From the NCBI GenBank assembly GCA_017396695.1, contig JAFQLC010000005.1, positions 1-64,000 of the forward strand: a stretch of 64,000 nt of DNA, in the 5' to 3' direction. Origin of the DNA: a bacterium (GTDB taxonomy: Bacteria > Cyanobacteriota > Vampirovibrionia > Gastranaerophilales > Gastranaerophilaceae). The position numbers and the translations under genes were made by a program. Shown here in pieces: positions 18,193 through 28,977 of this stretch (positions are counted from its first letter, which is position 1; every line of letters begins with the position of its first letter). Below the pieces are notes generated by a model. The model ran no database searches. It saw nothing but the letters and a program-made list of their open reading frames with translations, and was not told where the DNA came from.

Positions 18193-18660
18193 TTATTTTG
18201 CTAGATATTCTAAATATTTTTCAAGCGCCATATAGCCATCTGCAAGCTCACCTTGAGGGAAGTAATTGCAAGCTTTTAAATATTTTAATTCTTTAACTCT
18301 AATTTCAAAAAGTTTATCGGCATAGTCTGTAAGCAATGGCTCTTTTGAGTTCGCCCAGTTTTTTATAAGTTCGAGTTCTTGGTTCATTTGGCGAACACTA
18401 AGACTTTCAAGTGGTTGAAGATTTCTTTTCTTTAAAATTGCCATTTCATAGTTTGTGATTTTGGCTGCAACTGCTGAAAAGCCGAAGATTTTCTTCATAA
18501 CAGTATAGTTAATTGCAAGTTGTTTGTGTTTTTCTGGAACATGAACTTTTGCAATTAAACTTGCCATACTCAAAGTGTCGTAATAATTAGGGTCAACACT
18601 TCTTCTGTCTAGCGTTCTCATCATTTCTTCAAACTTAGTAATTTTCTCTTCCTCAACCAA
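18193..18660 (-). CDS. Unknown helical protein, 155 residues
   Basis: Not recognised. Strongly helical and charged, no signal peptide and no membrane segment; ends in 'LADGYMALEKYLEYLAK'. The frame begins at a TTG (18660), and an ATG pair about 13 codons in is an alternative start. It lies upstream of tsaE-tsaB in the same direction with a 20-nt gap, so it is probably co-transcribed; a function in t6A formation cannot be claimed from this alone. Confidence 0.65.
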   Translation of the reverse strand: MVEEEKITKFEEMMRTLDRRSVDPNYYDTLSMASLIAKVHVPEKHKQLAINYTVMKKIFGFSAVAAKITNYEMAILKKRNLQPLESLSVRQMNQELELIKNWANSKEPLLTDYADKLFEIRVKELKYLKACNYFPQGELADGYMALEKYLEYLAK

Positions 18661-18751
18661 TCTATAAAAAAATCATACTATGACATAAAGAATTTGTCAG
18701 CAAATGTTTCTTATTGTAAAATTAATTTATACGAGATTTTAAGAGGGAAAA

Positions 18752-20327
<1,576 letters not shown>

Positions 20328-20328
<1 letters not shown>

Positions 20329-21155
20329 TGCTTGCTTTAGTTACTGGCGGAAACGGGATGCTTGCGGGCGATTTAGTTCCAATTCTTGAAGATGAGGGAT
20401 ATGAAGTTTTAACTTGTGACATCGAAGATTTTGACTTGTGCGAAGAGGATGCTGTGCGTGAGTATATTTTAGGCGCAAAGCCTGATTTAATTATTCACAC
20501 TGCAGGCTATACTGATGTTGAGCAAGCGGAGGCAGAGCCGGAGCTTGCGATGAAGGTTAACGGGCTTGGAACAAAATATGTGGCGCAAGTGGCAGCTGAG
20601 CTTGATGTTCCACTTGTTTATATTTCATCTGATTATGTATTTGATGGCGAAAAGAATGTGCAATATATGCCAGATGACACCCCGAACCCGCTAAATGTTT
20701 ATGGGAAATCAAAGCTTGTTGGCGAAAAATATGTTCAAGAACTTTGCAAAAAGCATTATATAGTGCGCACAAGCTGGTTATACGGCACATATGGCAAAAA
20801 TTTTGTGCAAACAATGTTGGAGCGCAAAGATGTTGAAGAAATTAAAGTTGTGAATGACCAAATAGGCTCACCAACTTGGACAATCGACCTTGCAGAAGGT
20901 ATTATTACGGTTTTAGATATGCCATATGGCACATATCACATTTCAGGAAGTGGGAAATGCAGTTGGTATGAGTTTGCATGCGAGATTTTTTCGTGTGTGG
21001 GTGCTGCTGTTAAAGTTATTCCAGCCACAAGCGCTGAAGTGCCACAAAAAGCGAAAAGACCAGCCTTCAGCTCGCTAAAATCTTCAATTAAAACAAAGAA
21101 TTGGAAGGAATCTTTGAAGAATTATTTATACATTTGTGACCTTGAAGTTGACTAA
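20328..21155 (+). CDS. dTDP-4-dehydrorhamnose reductase-like (RmlD family)
   Basis: A 275-residue extended SDR with N-terminal 'ALVTGGNGMLAGDLVPIL', 'HTAGYTDVEQAE', 'ISSDYVFDGEKNVQY', catalytic Tyr/Lys in 'NVYGKSKLVGE' and 'IVRTSWLYGTYGKNFV'. RmlD makes dTDP-L-rhamnose for surface glycans; other rml genes are not in this window, so substrate specificity is inferred. Its final codons contain the -35 box of the downstream tRNA. Confidence 0.88.
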
Positions 21156-21176
21156 TTTTATTTTTTTGATTAAAAT
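21148..21176 (+). promoter_or_regulatory. Promoter of tRNA-Ser
   Basis: TTGACT (21148-21153), a 17-nt spacer and TAAAAT (21171-21176), 14 nt before the tRNA. The -35 box lies in the end of the preceding reductase gene. Confidence 0.7.
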
Positions 21177-21189
21177 TAACTTATCCTTC

Positions 21190-21276
21190 GGAGGAGTGCC
21201 GGAGCGGTTGATCGGAGCGGTCTTGAAAACCGTCGTGCATGCGAGTGTACCGTGGGTTCGAATCCCACCTCCTCCT
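21190..21276 (+). tRNA. tRNA-Ser (anticodon TGA)
   Basis: Full class II tRNA: acceptor GGAGGAG (21190-21196) pairs with CTCCTCC (21269-21275); D arm; anticodon loop 'cttgaaa' giving TGA, which reads UCA; a long variable arm (gtgcatgcgagtgtac region); T arm GTGGG-TTCGAAT-CCCAC. The 3' CCA is not encoded. The base at the discriminator position is T, whereas serine tRNAs normally have G73. Confidence 0.93.
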
Positions 21277-21284
21277 TTTTTAGA

Positions 21285-21308
21285 AGCCACCTAACAGGTG
21301 GCTTTTTT
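21285..21308 (+). terminator. Terminator after tRNA-Ser
   Basis: Perfect stem AGCCACCT/AGGTGGCT (21285-21292 with 21296-21303) with a 3-nt loop, ending in a run of six T. Confidence 0.88.
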
Positions 21309-21332
21309 AGTGGGTTTTGAACATATTGATAT

Positions 21333-21401
21333 TTACGGAAATATACATTTAATTTCCCCTTTGGGGACTACTTGGGGACTAAGGGTGTTTTTTAATAATT
21401 C
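21333..21401 (-). pseudogene. Possible C-terminal remnant of an integrase gene
   Basis: On the minus strand a short open frame ends in 'LSPQVVPKGEIKCIFP' and a stop, pointing toward the tRNA-Ser 3' end. The position and orientation are those of tyrosine-integrase genes of tRNA-inserted elements, and the duplicated 'ttggggact' fits the 'agtccccaa' ends I associate with them. Only about 22 codons remain, so this is a weak inference. Confidence 0.25.
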
Positions 21402-21477
21402 TTAATATGATATAAATTAATTAAATTTTTAGTATAATTATTTATAGTTATACAATAAATTAGATTAGGTATTAGTA

Positions 21478-23577
21478 GTGCAATTAATTGAAAAAATAGA
21501 AATAAAAAGTTTTAGATCTTTTGGTAATCAGAAGAAAAACAAAACACAAATCTTTGATTTAAAAGATTTGAATATTTTTTCAGGTGGAAATGATTCAGGT
21601 AAATCTAACATTTTAAGAGCTCTTAATTTATTTTTTAATCAAAAAACTAATTTAAACAATTTTATTGATTTTGATAAAGACTTTTTTAAACCTAAAAAAG
21701 GTTATGAGAACAATTTTATTGCTGAAGAAATGATAACTATAAAAATTTTCTTTTGGAATAAAAAGAATGCAGGTTTTAATAAAAATAGCAAAAAAAGTGC
21801 TAAATTACCTGAAAGATTTTGGGTGTCAAGAAAATGGACTAAAAATTCTACTTATACAAATTTTAATCAAGATCATGGTGTTTATAAAGAATTAGAAAGA
21901 GAAAAAGGTGAAAATTGGAAAGATTTTTCAGATTCTCAAGGTAAAATATTACCAAATATTCGAGCAAACATTGCAAAACAATTGACTGATTTTTTAAACT
22001 CAATCCAGTATCACTATGTTCCAGCTATTAAAGATAAAGAATACTTTGCTCATCTCTATGGAGAATTGCAAAAGACTTTATTAAAAGAACACCAATCAGA
22101 AGTTACTAAAACAAAAAATAACTTTGAAAACGCTTTGCAAAAAAGCACAGAAGAATTGATGCTTGAATTCAATAATGTAGTTAATTCTAAAACATATGAT
22201 ATTAGTGCTGCATTTGAATTACCAGATTTAATTAACCTTTTTCAAACATTAAACGTACAAACAGGAAACAATATAAGTCTAACATATAGAGGTGATGGAA
22301 TACAAGCAAAATTGATTCCAGAAATTTTGTATTTTATATCTGTTAAAGAAAAACAATTCAAACAAACAAATATTATAAAAGGAGAAAAGGTTAAGAAATA
22401 CTTTATATGGGGTTTTGAAGAGCCAGAGAATTCTTATGAATACAAAAATGTTAGATTACTAGCTGACAGATTTTTAGAAGTTTTTTCAAGAAATGCTCAA
22501 ATTTTTATAACAACTCATTCTAAGGAATTTCTTTCTCTTCAACCCAAATTAACAGATAAAGAAGTTTCCATTTTAAATAATACAAAGTTTAAAAAAACTG
22601 AAAAATTGCAAAAAATTCAAAAACTTGTTGACAAAGATCGGTCATCAGAAATATCACTATATCGTGTGTGGAAAAATGAAAATACATACAATGCTTCACA
22701 AATTGTTAGATTTAATAATTCTAAGAACGAATGGGATAATATTGAAAAGGATTTAGGACTAGATGATTCTTTCATAATTCAAGAATCTAGAATGGTTGAA
22801 CAATTACAAAAAGAAATCCAAAAACAAAAAGAAAAAATTGTTCTTTCTGATATATCAAACGAAAAGAAAGAACAAGTTATAAAAATGCTACAAAATAATA
22901 TTGAAGAATTAACTTCTAAACTTATGGAAGCAGAAGATATAATTAAACAATTTGAAAAAATTTGTGTATATTTTGAAGATGAATATTTAAGTATATATAA
23001 AATAGCTTATTTAAAATTGAAAAATATTCCTTGCGATGAAAATAATTATGAAAAATTGTTTGAAGAACACGCACCATATTTGTTTTTTGGAAAAGCTGGT
23101 AAACAAGAATTATATAAATGTTTAGACCCGTCTAAGATTCCAGAACACGAATGTAGAAAAATTGTAGGTGTTTTTGATTTTGACGAAGCTTATAGTGATT
23201 TCAATGGTTTACATAAAGATAGATGGGGTATTATTGAGGGTACAGAACAAACTGGTTTATATAGAAAAAGAAAAGATAATGAATCTTTTTATGCAATGTT
23301 GTTGCCAGTTCCTGCTCATCGTTTATCATATGCTAGTAAAATTATTGGTGATGATTCAAGATTAGAAGTAGAGTTATTTTTTGAAGATGAAATTCTTAAA
23401 CAATTGAACGTTTGGGGTGAAAAAATAATACCGAGAACTAACCCCATTCAAAAGGAAACCATTTTTACTGGTAAAAAATCTTCTTTTGGACAGATGTTAT
23501 TTTCACTAGAAAGAAATGCTTTTTTAGCATTTGAAGCATTATTTGATAGAATTGACAATTTATTTCTGCAAATCTAA
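21478..23577 (+). CDS. OLD-family ATP-dependent endonuclease
   Basis: A 699-residue protein from a GTG start. Walker A 'GGNDSGKSNILRALN' at about 36-50; a split ABC-type ATPase with Walker B 'WGFEEPEN' near 310 and 'ITTHSKEFL' near 345; a charged coiled coil at about 430-490; then a TOPRIM domain with Glu in 'ICVYFEDE' near 497 and the DxD in 'VGVFDFDEAY' near 565. This is the overcoming-lysogenization-defect architecture, used in anti-phage defence. No helicase partner like GajB is adjacent, so it resembles stand-alone (class 1) OLD. The gene is more AT-rich than its neighbours and sits beside tRNA-Ser, suggesting acquisition. Confidence 0.88.
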   Translation: MQLIEKIEIKSFRSFGNQKKNKTQIFDLKDLNIFSGGNDSGKSNILRALNLFFNQKTNLNNFIDFDKDFFKPKKGYENNFIAEEMITIKIFFWNKKNAGFNKNSKKSAKLPERFWVSRKWTKNSTYTNFNQDHGVYKELEREKGENWKDFSDSQGKILPNIRANIAKQLTDFLNSIQYHYVPAIKDKEYFAHLYGELQKTLLKEHQSEVTKTKNNFENALQKSTEELMLEFNNVVNSKTYDISAAFELPDLINLFQTLNVQTGNNISLTYRGDGIQAKLIPEILYFISVKEKQFKQTNIIKGEKVKKYFIWGFEEPENSYEYKNVRLLADRFLEVFSRNAQIFITTHSKEFLSLQPKLTDKEVSILNNTKFKKTEKLQKIQKLVDKDRSSEISLYRVWKNENTYNASQIVRFNNSKNEWDNIEKDLGLDDSFIIQESRMVEQLQKEIQKQKEKIVLSDISNEKKEQVIKMLQNNIEELTSKLMEAEDIIKQFEKICVYFEDEYLSIYKIAYLKLKNIPCDENNYEKLFEEHAPYLFFGKAGKQELYKCLDPSKIPEHECRKIVGVFDFDEAYSDFNGLHKDRWGIIEGTEQTGLYRKRKDNESFYAMLLPVPAHRLSYASKIIGDDSRLEVELFFEDEILKQLNVWGEKIIPRTNPIQKETIFTGKKSSFGQMLFSLERNAFLAFEALFDRIDNLFLQI

Positions 23578-23592
23578 CAACTTGTCTTGCTA

Positions 23593-23844
23593 TTAAATTA
23601 AATTTTTAATACACCTCATATAATGCTCATTGAAGTCCTTGCAACCACAAGTTAGATTAATTTCTGTGAAAAATGGATAATTTGCTAAGATTTTATCTTT
23701 AATTGGTTGAGCTGCTAAATCATTATCTAAAAACAAATAGTGTTTCTTATATTTTTGAAAGTCAATAGAATCAATATGTTTAATCAGAGAATTAACTCCG
23801 TTAGGAGGTGTTACAATTTGGTATTTCTGTGCTTGGGTTTCCCC
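23593..23844 (-). pseudogene. C-terminal Toprim (primase-like) fragment
   Basis: An 84-codon minus-strand open frame with no start of its own. It encodes 'HYLFLDNDLAAQPIKDKI' (Toprim D-x-D strand) and 'CGCKDFNEHYMRC', which matches the 'KDFNE' end of Toprim domains in primases of mobilisable elements. The N-terminal part is gone. It begins directly, and in frame, after the TAG stop of the unrelated gene 23845-24744, so it marks the truncated far edge of the tRNA-Ser island. Confidence 0.65.
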
Positions 23845-24744
23845 CTAAAACTCCACTCCGCTAATTTTTCTAAATCTTTTGCCGATAAGTTCGTAGTATT
23901 TATCAAAACCAAGCAATGCGTCTCTTTCTTCCATGTGTGAATTGCCTGTAACTTTCACATAACCTTTATCGAAATGGAATTTAAAACCATATTCTGAAAC
24001 TGCATTTTTGCCAATTGAAGGGCAAAAGTCATCTTTTTGATATGCCCAATTTTTATAATATTCTTTTACGCCGTTGCGTCTAAAAACAAAGCGCTCTGCC
24101 GCAAGTTCTTGCTCTGAAGCTGTTGTTCTTGAATTTTTTTGGACTTCAGTTGCCCTTGTGCTAGCATATTCGTTGCCATCGAAAATAATTTTATCTGAAC
24201 TGCCTTTTGGGTTCATTTCAGTAATAAAGCCTTCAAATTTTGAATTGTTGTTTGAAAATTCGATGTTTAAAATTTTGCCTGCATTTTTTTCATCAACAAT
24301 CGTGAGGAGTGTTTTTTCTTTTTCGGTGTAAGAGTTTTCATTGTGCAAAGTTTTCTTTAAAACTGTAATTGCGCCATCTTCGCTGTCAAATTTAACTTTG
24401 CCTTCTTGTGCTGGAATAATTCTTGCAATATCTCTTGCAATGGTTGAAACTGCGCCTGCACCTGCATCTTTGTTATATTTTAAAGGTTCAATTTTCATTT
24501 CATGGGCGAAATCTCTGCGCAAGGCTTTATGAATTTCAAACATTCTATCTATTGCTGAATGCACTTTTTCATCTGCCACTGCGCTTTCCGCTTGTATATT
24601 TGCATAAATTTCATCTGCTTTTTCTCTTACAACAGGTGCCATTTTATTTAATTCATTTTTTTCTTTCATTTTAGCTGAAAGCGCTTTAAAGCTCGTGTTT
24701 TTAGGCGCTGTGTATGAATTTAGTGCAATTGAATTTATTCTCAT
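23845..24744 (-). CDS. Unknown 299-residue protein
   Basis: Not recognised. The N-terminus has 'MRINSIALNSYTAPKNTSFKA' features followed by a Lys/Glu-rich helical region (about 20-90) and then a beta-rich half with 'GFITEMNPKGSSDKIIFDG' and 'GFKFHFDKGYVKVTG'. No signal peptide or membrane helix. 'aaaggaaaagag' is the ribosome site. Its end borders the Toprim fragment of the island, so the original downstream sequence may have been lost. Confidence 0.7.
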   Translation of the reverse strand: MRINSIALNSYTAPKNTSFKALSAKMKEKNELNKMAPVVREKADEIYANIQAESAVADEKVHSAIDRMFEIHKALRRDFAHEMKIEPLKYNKDAGAGAVSTIARDIARIIPAQEGKVKFDSEDGAITVLKKTLHNENSYTEKEKTLLTIVDEKNAGKILNIEFSNNNSKFEGFITEMNPKGSSDKIIFDGNEYASTRATEVQKNSRTTASEQELAAERFVFRRNGVKEYYKNWAYQKDDFCPSIGKNAVSEYGFKFHFDKGYVKVTGNSHMEERDALLGFDKYYELIGKRFRKISGVEF

Positions 24745-24859
24745 CTCTTTTCCTTTCTGTGTGATAGCATTTTAAAACCCATAAAAATATTTTTTTGCGC
24801 ACTTTGTTGTAAATATTGTGCAAAAAATATTATAATAACTAAAACACAAGAGGAGAATT

Positions 24860-25318
24860 ATGATTAAAGTTCTATTTGTTTGTTTAGGGAACATTTGCCG
24901 CTCGCCAATGGCACAAATTGTTTTTGAGAATTTAGTGCGCGAAGAGGGTTTAGAGAGTGAATTTGAGATAGATTCCGCTGGAACAGAAGGCTATAACGAA
25001 ATGTGCCACGCTGGCATTCACAGGGGCACGAAAGAAATTTTAAGAAGAAAAGGCGTTCCTTTTAAAGAGCATTATTCCCGTAAAATTAGAAAAAAAGACT
25101 ACGATTACTATGATTATATTGTTGCAATGGACTCAGAAAACATTGAAGATATAGAGTACATTGTAGGAGCTGATAGAGAAGGCAAAATCTCAAGACTTTT
25201 AGATTACACTACTCACCCAAGAAACATCAAAGACCCTTGGTACACAGGCAATTTTGATGAAACATACGACGATGTTCTTGAAGGTTGCGAAGCATTTTTG
25301 AAAAGCTTGAATTTATAA
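24860..25318 (+). CDS. Low-molecular-weight protein-tyrosine phosphatase
   Basis: A 152-residue enzyme with the P-loop 'VCLGNICRSPMAQ' (C-x5-R-S) at residues 8-15 and the general-acid loop 'DPWYTGNFDETYDD' near the C-terminus. It removes phosphate from tyrosine, often on kinases controlling surface polysaccharide. Upstream: TATAAT then 'gaggag' 4 nt before the ATG. No BY-kinase is in the window. Followed by a terminator. Confidence 0.93.
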   Translation: MIKVLFVCLGNICRSPMAQIVFENLVREEGLESEFEIDSAGTEGYNEMCHAGIHRGTKEILRRKGVPFKEHYSRKIRKKDYDYYDYIVAMDSENIEDIEYIVGADREGKISRLLDYTTHPRNIKDPWYTGNFDETYDDVLEGCEAFLKSLNL

Positions 25319-25329
25319 TTTTCAAATAA

Positions 25330-25352
25330 AAAAGTCCCATTTTGGGACTTTT
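25330..25352. terminator. Bidirectional terminator
   Basis: AAAAGTCCCA (25330-25339) pairs with TGGGACTTTT (25343-25352), 3-nt loop, with A and T runs on both sides. It can serve the phosphatase (+) and mscL (-) transcripts. Confidence 0.85.
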
Positions 25353-25374
25353 AAAATTTAAATTTTGGCACCAA

Positions 25375-25857
25375 TTATTCCACGCTAGATGTGCAATGTG
25401 GACATTTTGTTGCTCTTAAATCAATTTCTGAAAAGCAGAATGGGCAAGTTTTGTTTTTTGCTTCTTCTTGAACTTCGCATTCTTTTTCTGTCATTGCTTT
25501 TAATTTGTTAATTGCTTTAATTAGTAAAAACACAGCGAACGCAACGAGAATGAAGCTAATCAAAGTGTTAATAAACACGCCATAATTAATTGTTACAGCT
25601 CCTGCAGCTTTTGCTGCTTCAAGTGAAGGATAGCTCACAATTTGACCGTCATAGTTTGGCAAGGTTAAATATAGGTTTGTAAAATCCACTTTGCCCATTG
25701 CCCAGCCGAGAGGTGGCATAATAATGTCTTTTACCATTGAATCAACAATTTTTCCAAATGCAGCACCAATAATTATGCCGACTGCCATATCGACAACATT
25801 TCCTCTAACTGCAAATGTTTTAAACTCGTTTAAATTTTTCTTTAATCCTTCAAACAT
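25375..25857 (-). CDS. mscL: Large-conductance mechanosensitive channel MscL with C-terminal zinc ribbon
   Basis: A 160-residue protein: cytoplasmic N-helix and TM1 pore '[20 protein letters not shown]', periplasmic loop, TM2 '[20 protein letters not shown]', then in place of a simple C-terminal helix a CPFC...CPHC zinc ribbon. MscL opens under membrane tension to release osmolytes. The ribbon adds about 25 residues beyond the usual length of about 130-140. 'aaggag' precedes the ATG. Confidence 0.93.
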   Translation of the reverse strand: MFEGLKKNLNEFKTFAVRGNVVDMAVGIIIGAAFGKIVDSMVKDIIMPPLGWAMGKVDFTNLYLTLPNYDGQIVSYPSLEAAKAAGAVTINYGVFINTLISFILVAFAVFLLIKAINKLKAMTEKECEVQEEAKNKTCPFCFSEIDLRATKCPHCTSSVE

Positions 25858-25930
25858 ATTTTCTCCTTATTTAAGTTAAGTTTATAATAGCATACTTTAG
25901 CGAGGTGGAGAAATATGAAATTAGATTTTA

Positions 25931-26737
25931 TTAACCTTTAATTGAGCTTAGTGGAATTTCAATTCCATCTCTTGGAACGCTTGCGCCTGTATAGTCTCTG
26001 TAACCTCTTCCTTCAGGACCGCCAACACCCCAAGTGTAGCCGAGCTCTTCTCTGTTATATTTTAAAATCACGCCATCTTTAATACCAAATGCTTCTTTTA
26101 ATTCTTCACAAGAAACATAGTCGTTTGGAATGATTAAAACCTTTTTATTGTCAGATACATAAACTGTTGCAAGCTCATCTTGTTTAGCTTTTCTTTCTTT
26201 TAATTCTTCAAGTTCTTCTTCTAATTTTGCTTTGTCTTCATCTGAAGTTTTTTCTGAAAAAAGTTTATCGCATATTTCTGCTCTTTTTTTAGCTGTTGCG
26301 TCGTAAACGCTTGGAATAATTACTTTTTTAGGTACTTCGCTTGCGTCTTTTGCATCGTTTGCCCAAAGCAAGATATCTAAAGGCATTTTGCTTGTTTGTG
26401 CTATTTGCTCATATGATTGTTGCGCATTTATCATAGTTGCATATGGCGCATCAAAATATTCAGCTTTTTCTGCGTTTCTGCCTGCAATATATCCGCCTCC
26501 GAATACGCCCCCTGTAGCAAGTAGAAGTGCAAGACCTCTTTGTGCTGGTGTGAAGCCGCTTTTTTTCTTTTTGCTTGACGTGCGAGATGGAGTGCTTGTT
26601 GTGCGCTCAAAACTATCTTCATAAGGGCTTCTTGAGCGAGAGTAGCCGCTTCCTCTTGATGTTGTTGTGCTTCGGCTATGTCTTATTGGTTCTTCTTGAT
26701 ATCTTGTTCCGCAAAAAGATAAGCTGTTGATTACCAT
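25931..26737 (-). CDS. Membrane-anchored protein with LysM-like segment
   Basis: A 268-residue protein. An Arg/Ser-rich low-complexity N-terminus (about 15-60), then one membrane helix (RGLALLLATGGVFGGGYIAG), then 'YEQIAQTSKMPLDILLWAN' with 'VPKKVIIP', which resembles a LysM repeat, a helical Lys/Glu segment, and a second domain with 'LIIPNDYVSCEELKEAFGI'. LysM would bind murein; the match is by eye only. The type II topology predicts the C-terminal part outside. Confidence 0.6.
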   Translation of the reverse strand: MVINSLSFCGTRYQEEPIRHSRSTTTSRGSGYSRSRSPYEDSFERTTSTPSRTSSKKKKSGFTPAQRGLALLLATGGVFGGGYIAGRNAEKAEYFDAPYATMINAQQSYEQIAQTSKMPLDILLWANDAKDASEVPKKVIIPSVYDATAKKRAEICDKLFSEKTSDEDKAKLEEELEELKERKAKQDELATVYVSDNKKVLIIPNDYVSCEELKEAFGIKDGVILKYNREELGYTWGVGGPEGRGYRDYTGASVPRDGIEIPLSSIKG

Positions 26738-26820
26738 AATTATAATTCCTTAACCTTCATTCACGCTCATGTTAATGCAAAACAAACTCAAAAATTGCCT
26801 GTATATTAAGAAATATAACA

Positions 26821-26850
26821 AATAAGCCCCCTATTTCTAGGAGGCTTATT
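26821..26850 (-). terminator. Terminator of gapA
   Basis: Stem of AATAAGCC plus CCTA (26821-26833) with TAGG plus GGCTTATT (26838-26850), one internal mismatch and a 4-nt loop. It lies 27 nt after the gapA stop on the minus strand. Confidence 0.75.
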
Positions 26851-26876
26851 CAAATTGGTTAAAACTATTTATTTAA

Positions 26877-27884
<1,008 letters not shown>

Positions 27885-27979
27885 TTACTCCTTTTATGTG
27901 TAAATCTACATTAATAATTTTATTACAAAAATTAAGCGAGTAAAGAGAATTTTTTAATATTTTTCTATGAATAAAATAA

Positions 27980-28005
27980 CCGCCCCTGCTTGTTTTGCGG
28001 GAGCG
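27980..28005 (-). terminator. Hairpin, likely terminator of the 116-residue gene
   Basis: CCGCCCCTGC (27980-27989) pairs with GCGGGAGCGG with one mismatch. On the minus strand it is followed by 'ttattttatt', as an intrinsic terminator would be. Confidence 0.6.
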
Positions 28006-28040
28006 GAGAACTAATTTTTGTGTTATCCTACGTTATTTGT

Positions 28041-28391
28041 TTATACTATATAAAAATTTCTTTTAACAACTTGTCTGCGGTTATCTATTAAATCACCTTC
28101 TGAAAGATAAACGGGGACATGGTTTACAATTCCAGAAAGCATAAAATATGTGAGCAAATCTGCATTTAGAGAGCATATCATAGTGCGGAATTTTTTAAGA
28201 AATTCGTAAAATTTGGCGCAAACTTTTTTGATATTTGCAAAATTAATTGCATAGCGAAGATTAAACATTTTTGGCATTGTTTCAATATATTTTTCCATAT
28301 ATTCAACATTTTCTTCAGTGATTTCATCGTTTGTGAAACCAAAAATGCGCAAATCGTCTTCTTGTCTAATTAAAATATTCAAAATTGTCAC
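28041..28391 (-). CDS. Unknown 116-residue protein
   Basis: Not recognised. A mixed helical protein with no signal peptide. The start is uncertain: the frame opens with GTG at 28391, and a TTG three codons in has a better-spaced 'aaaggtg' ribosome site. Contains 'FTNDEITEENVEYMEKYI' and ends in basic 'RRQVVKRNFYIV'. It stands alone between two terminator-like hairpins. Confidence 0.55.
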   Translation of the reverse strand: MTILNILIRQEDDLRIFGFTNDEITEENVEYMEKYIETMPKMFNLRYAINFANIKKVCAKFYEFLKKFRTMICSLNADLLTYFMLSGIVNHVPVYLSEGDLIDNRRQVVKRNFYIV

Positions 28392-28525
28392 CTTTAATTA
28401 AATGCCATTCCTTGATTGTGTTTTAATTATAGCTTTTTGCGCCCTTTGAAACAATTGTACAAAAGTTGGTAAGGCATACATCTTTGGTTGGTTTTTTTAA
28501 AAATTGAGCTAATTTAAACAATAAA

Positions 28526-28556
28526 AAAGACTGTACCTATGAGATACAGTCTTTTA
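28526..28556. terminator. Bidirectional terminator
   Basis: AAAAGACTGTA (28526-28536) pairs perfectly with TACAGTCTTTT (28546-28556), flanked by A and T runs. It probably ends the 102-residue gene on the minus strand. Confidence 0.85.
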
Positions 28557-28572
28557 TAGAATGTATTTAGAA

Positions 28573-28881
28573 TTATCTAATTTCTGAAATTAAGTAGTTA
28601 TAAATCCAAGCGGTGTCTGCATTTTCACGAGCTTTTTTTTCAAGCGCGCAAAGCGCATCTTCGCCTATTCTGATTAGGCTCATAGCAACAACGCCTCTTT
28701 TAACACCTTGAAGTGTTGGAAGAACATCTGCCAAATATTCAACAACTCTTTCGCCCATTGCAACGATTTTATTTTCAATTGTACATTTTTCTGAATTATC
28801 TGCTTCTTCTAATCTTTTAATAAGAGTTCCAACACCATCGATTACATTTAAGTTAATTTTTTCATTAATAACTGCTTGCAT
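28573..28881 (-). CDS. Small HEAT-repeat-like protein, 102 residues
   Basis: Helical protein with paired-helix spacing and a segment 'VAMSLIRIGEDALCALEKKA' resembling HEAT/PBS-lyase repeats, which mediate protein binding. No catalytic motif. 'ggaag' lies about 7 nt before the ATG. Function unknown. Confidence 0.65.
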   Translation of the reverse strand: MQAVINEKINLNVIDGVGTLIKRLEEADNSEKCTIENKIVAMGERVVEYLADVLPTLQGVKRGVVAMSLIRIGEDALCALEKKARENADTAWIYNYLISEIR

Positions 28882-28977
28882 TATTTTCTTCCATTTTAAC
28901 TATTTGTTGAAATTATAAACTAAAAAAATACGAAATTAAGAAATCCTTATACAATCTTTATACGAGCGAAGGTTTTT

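Noticed and set aside
21269..23815. Direct-repeat attachment site duplicating the tRNA-Ser 3' end
   Set aside because: The only similar string downstream ('aggaggtg' near 23807) is 8 nt and inverted, so it cannot be an att repeat; the right border is probably lost.
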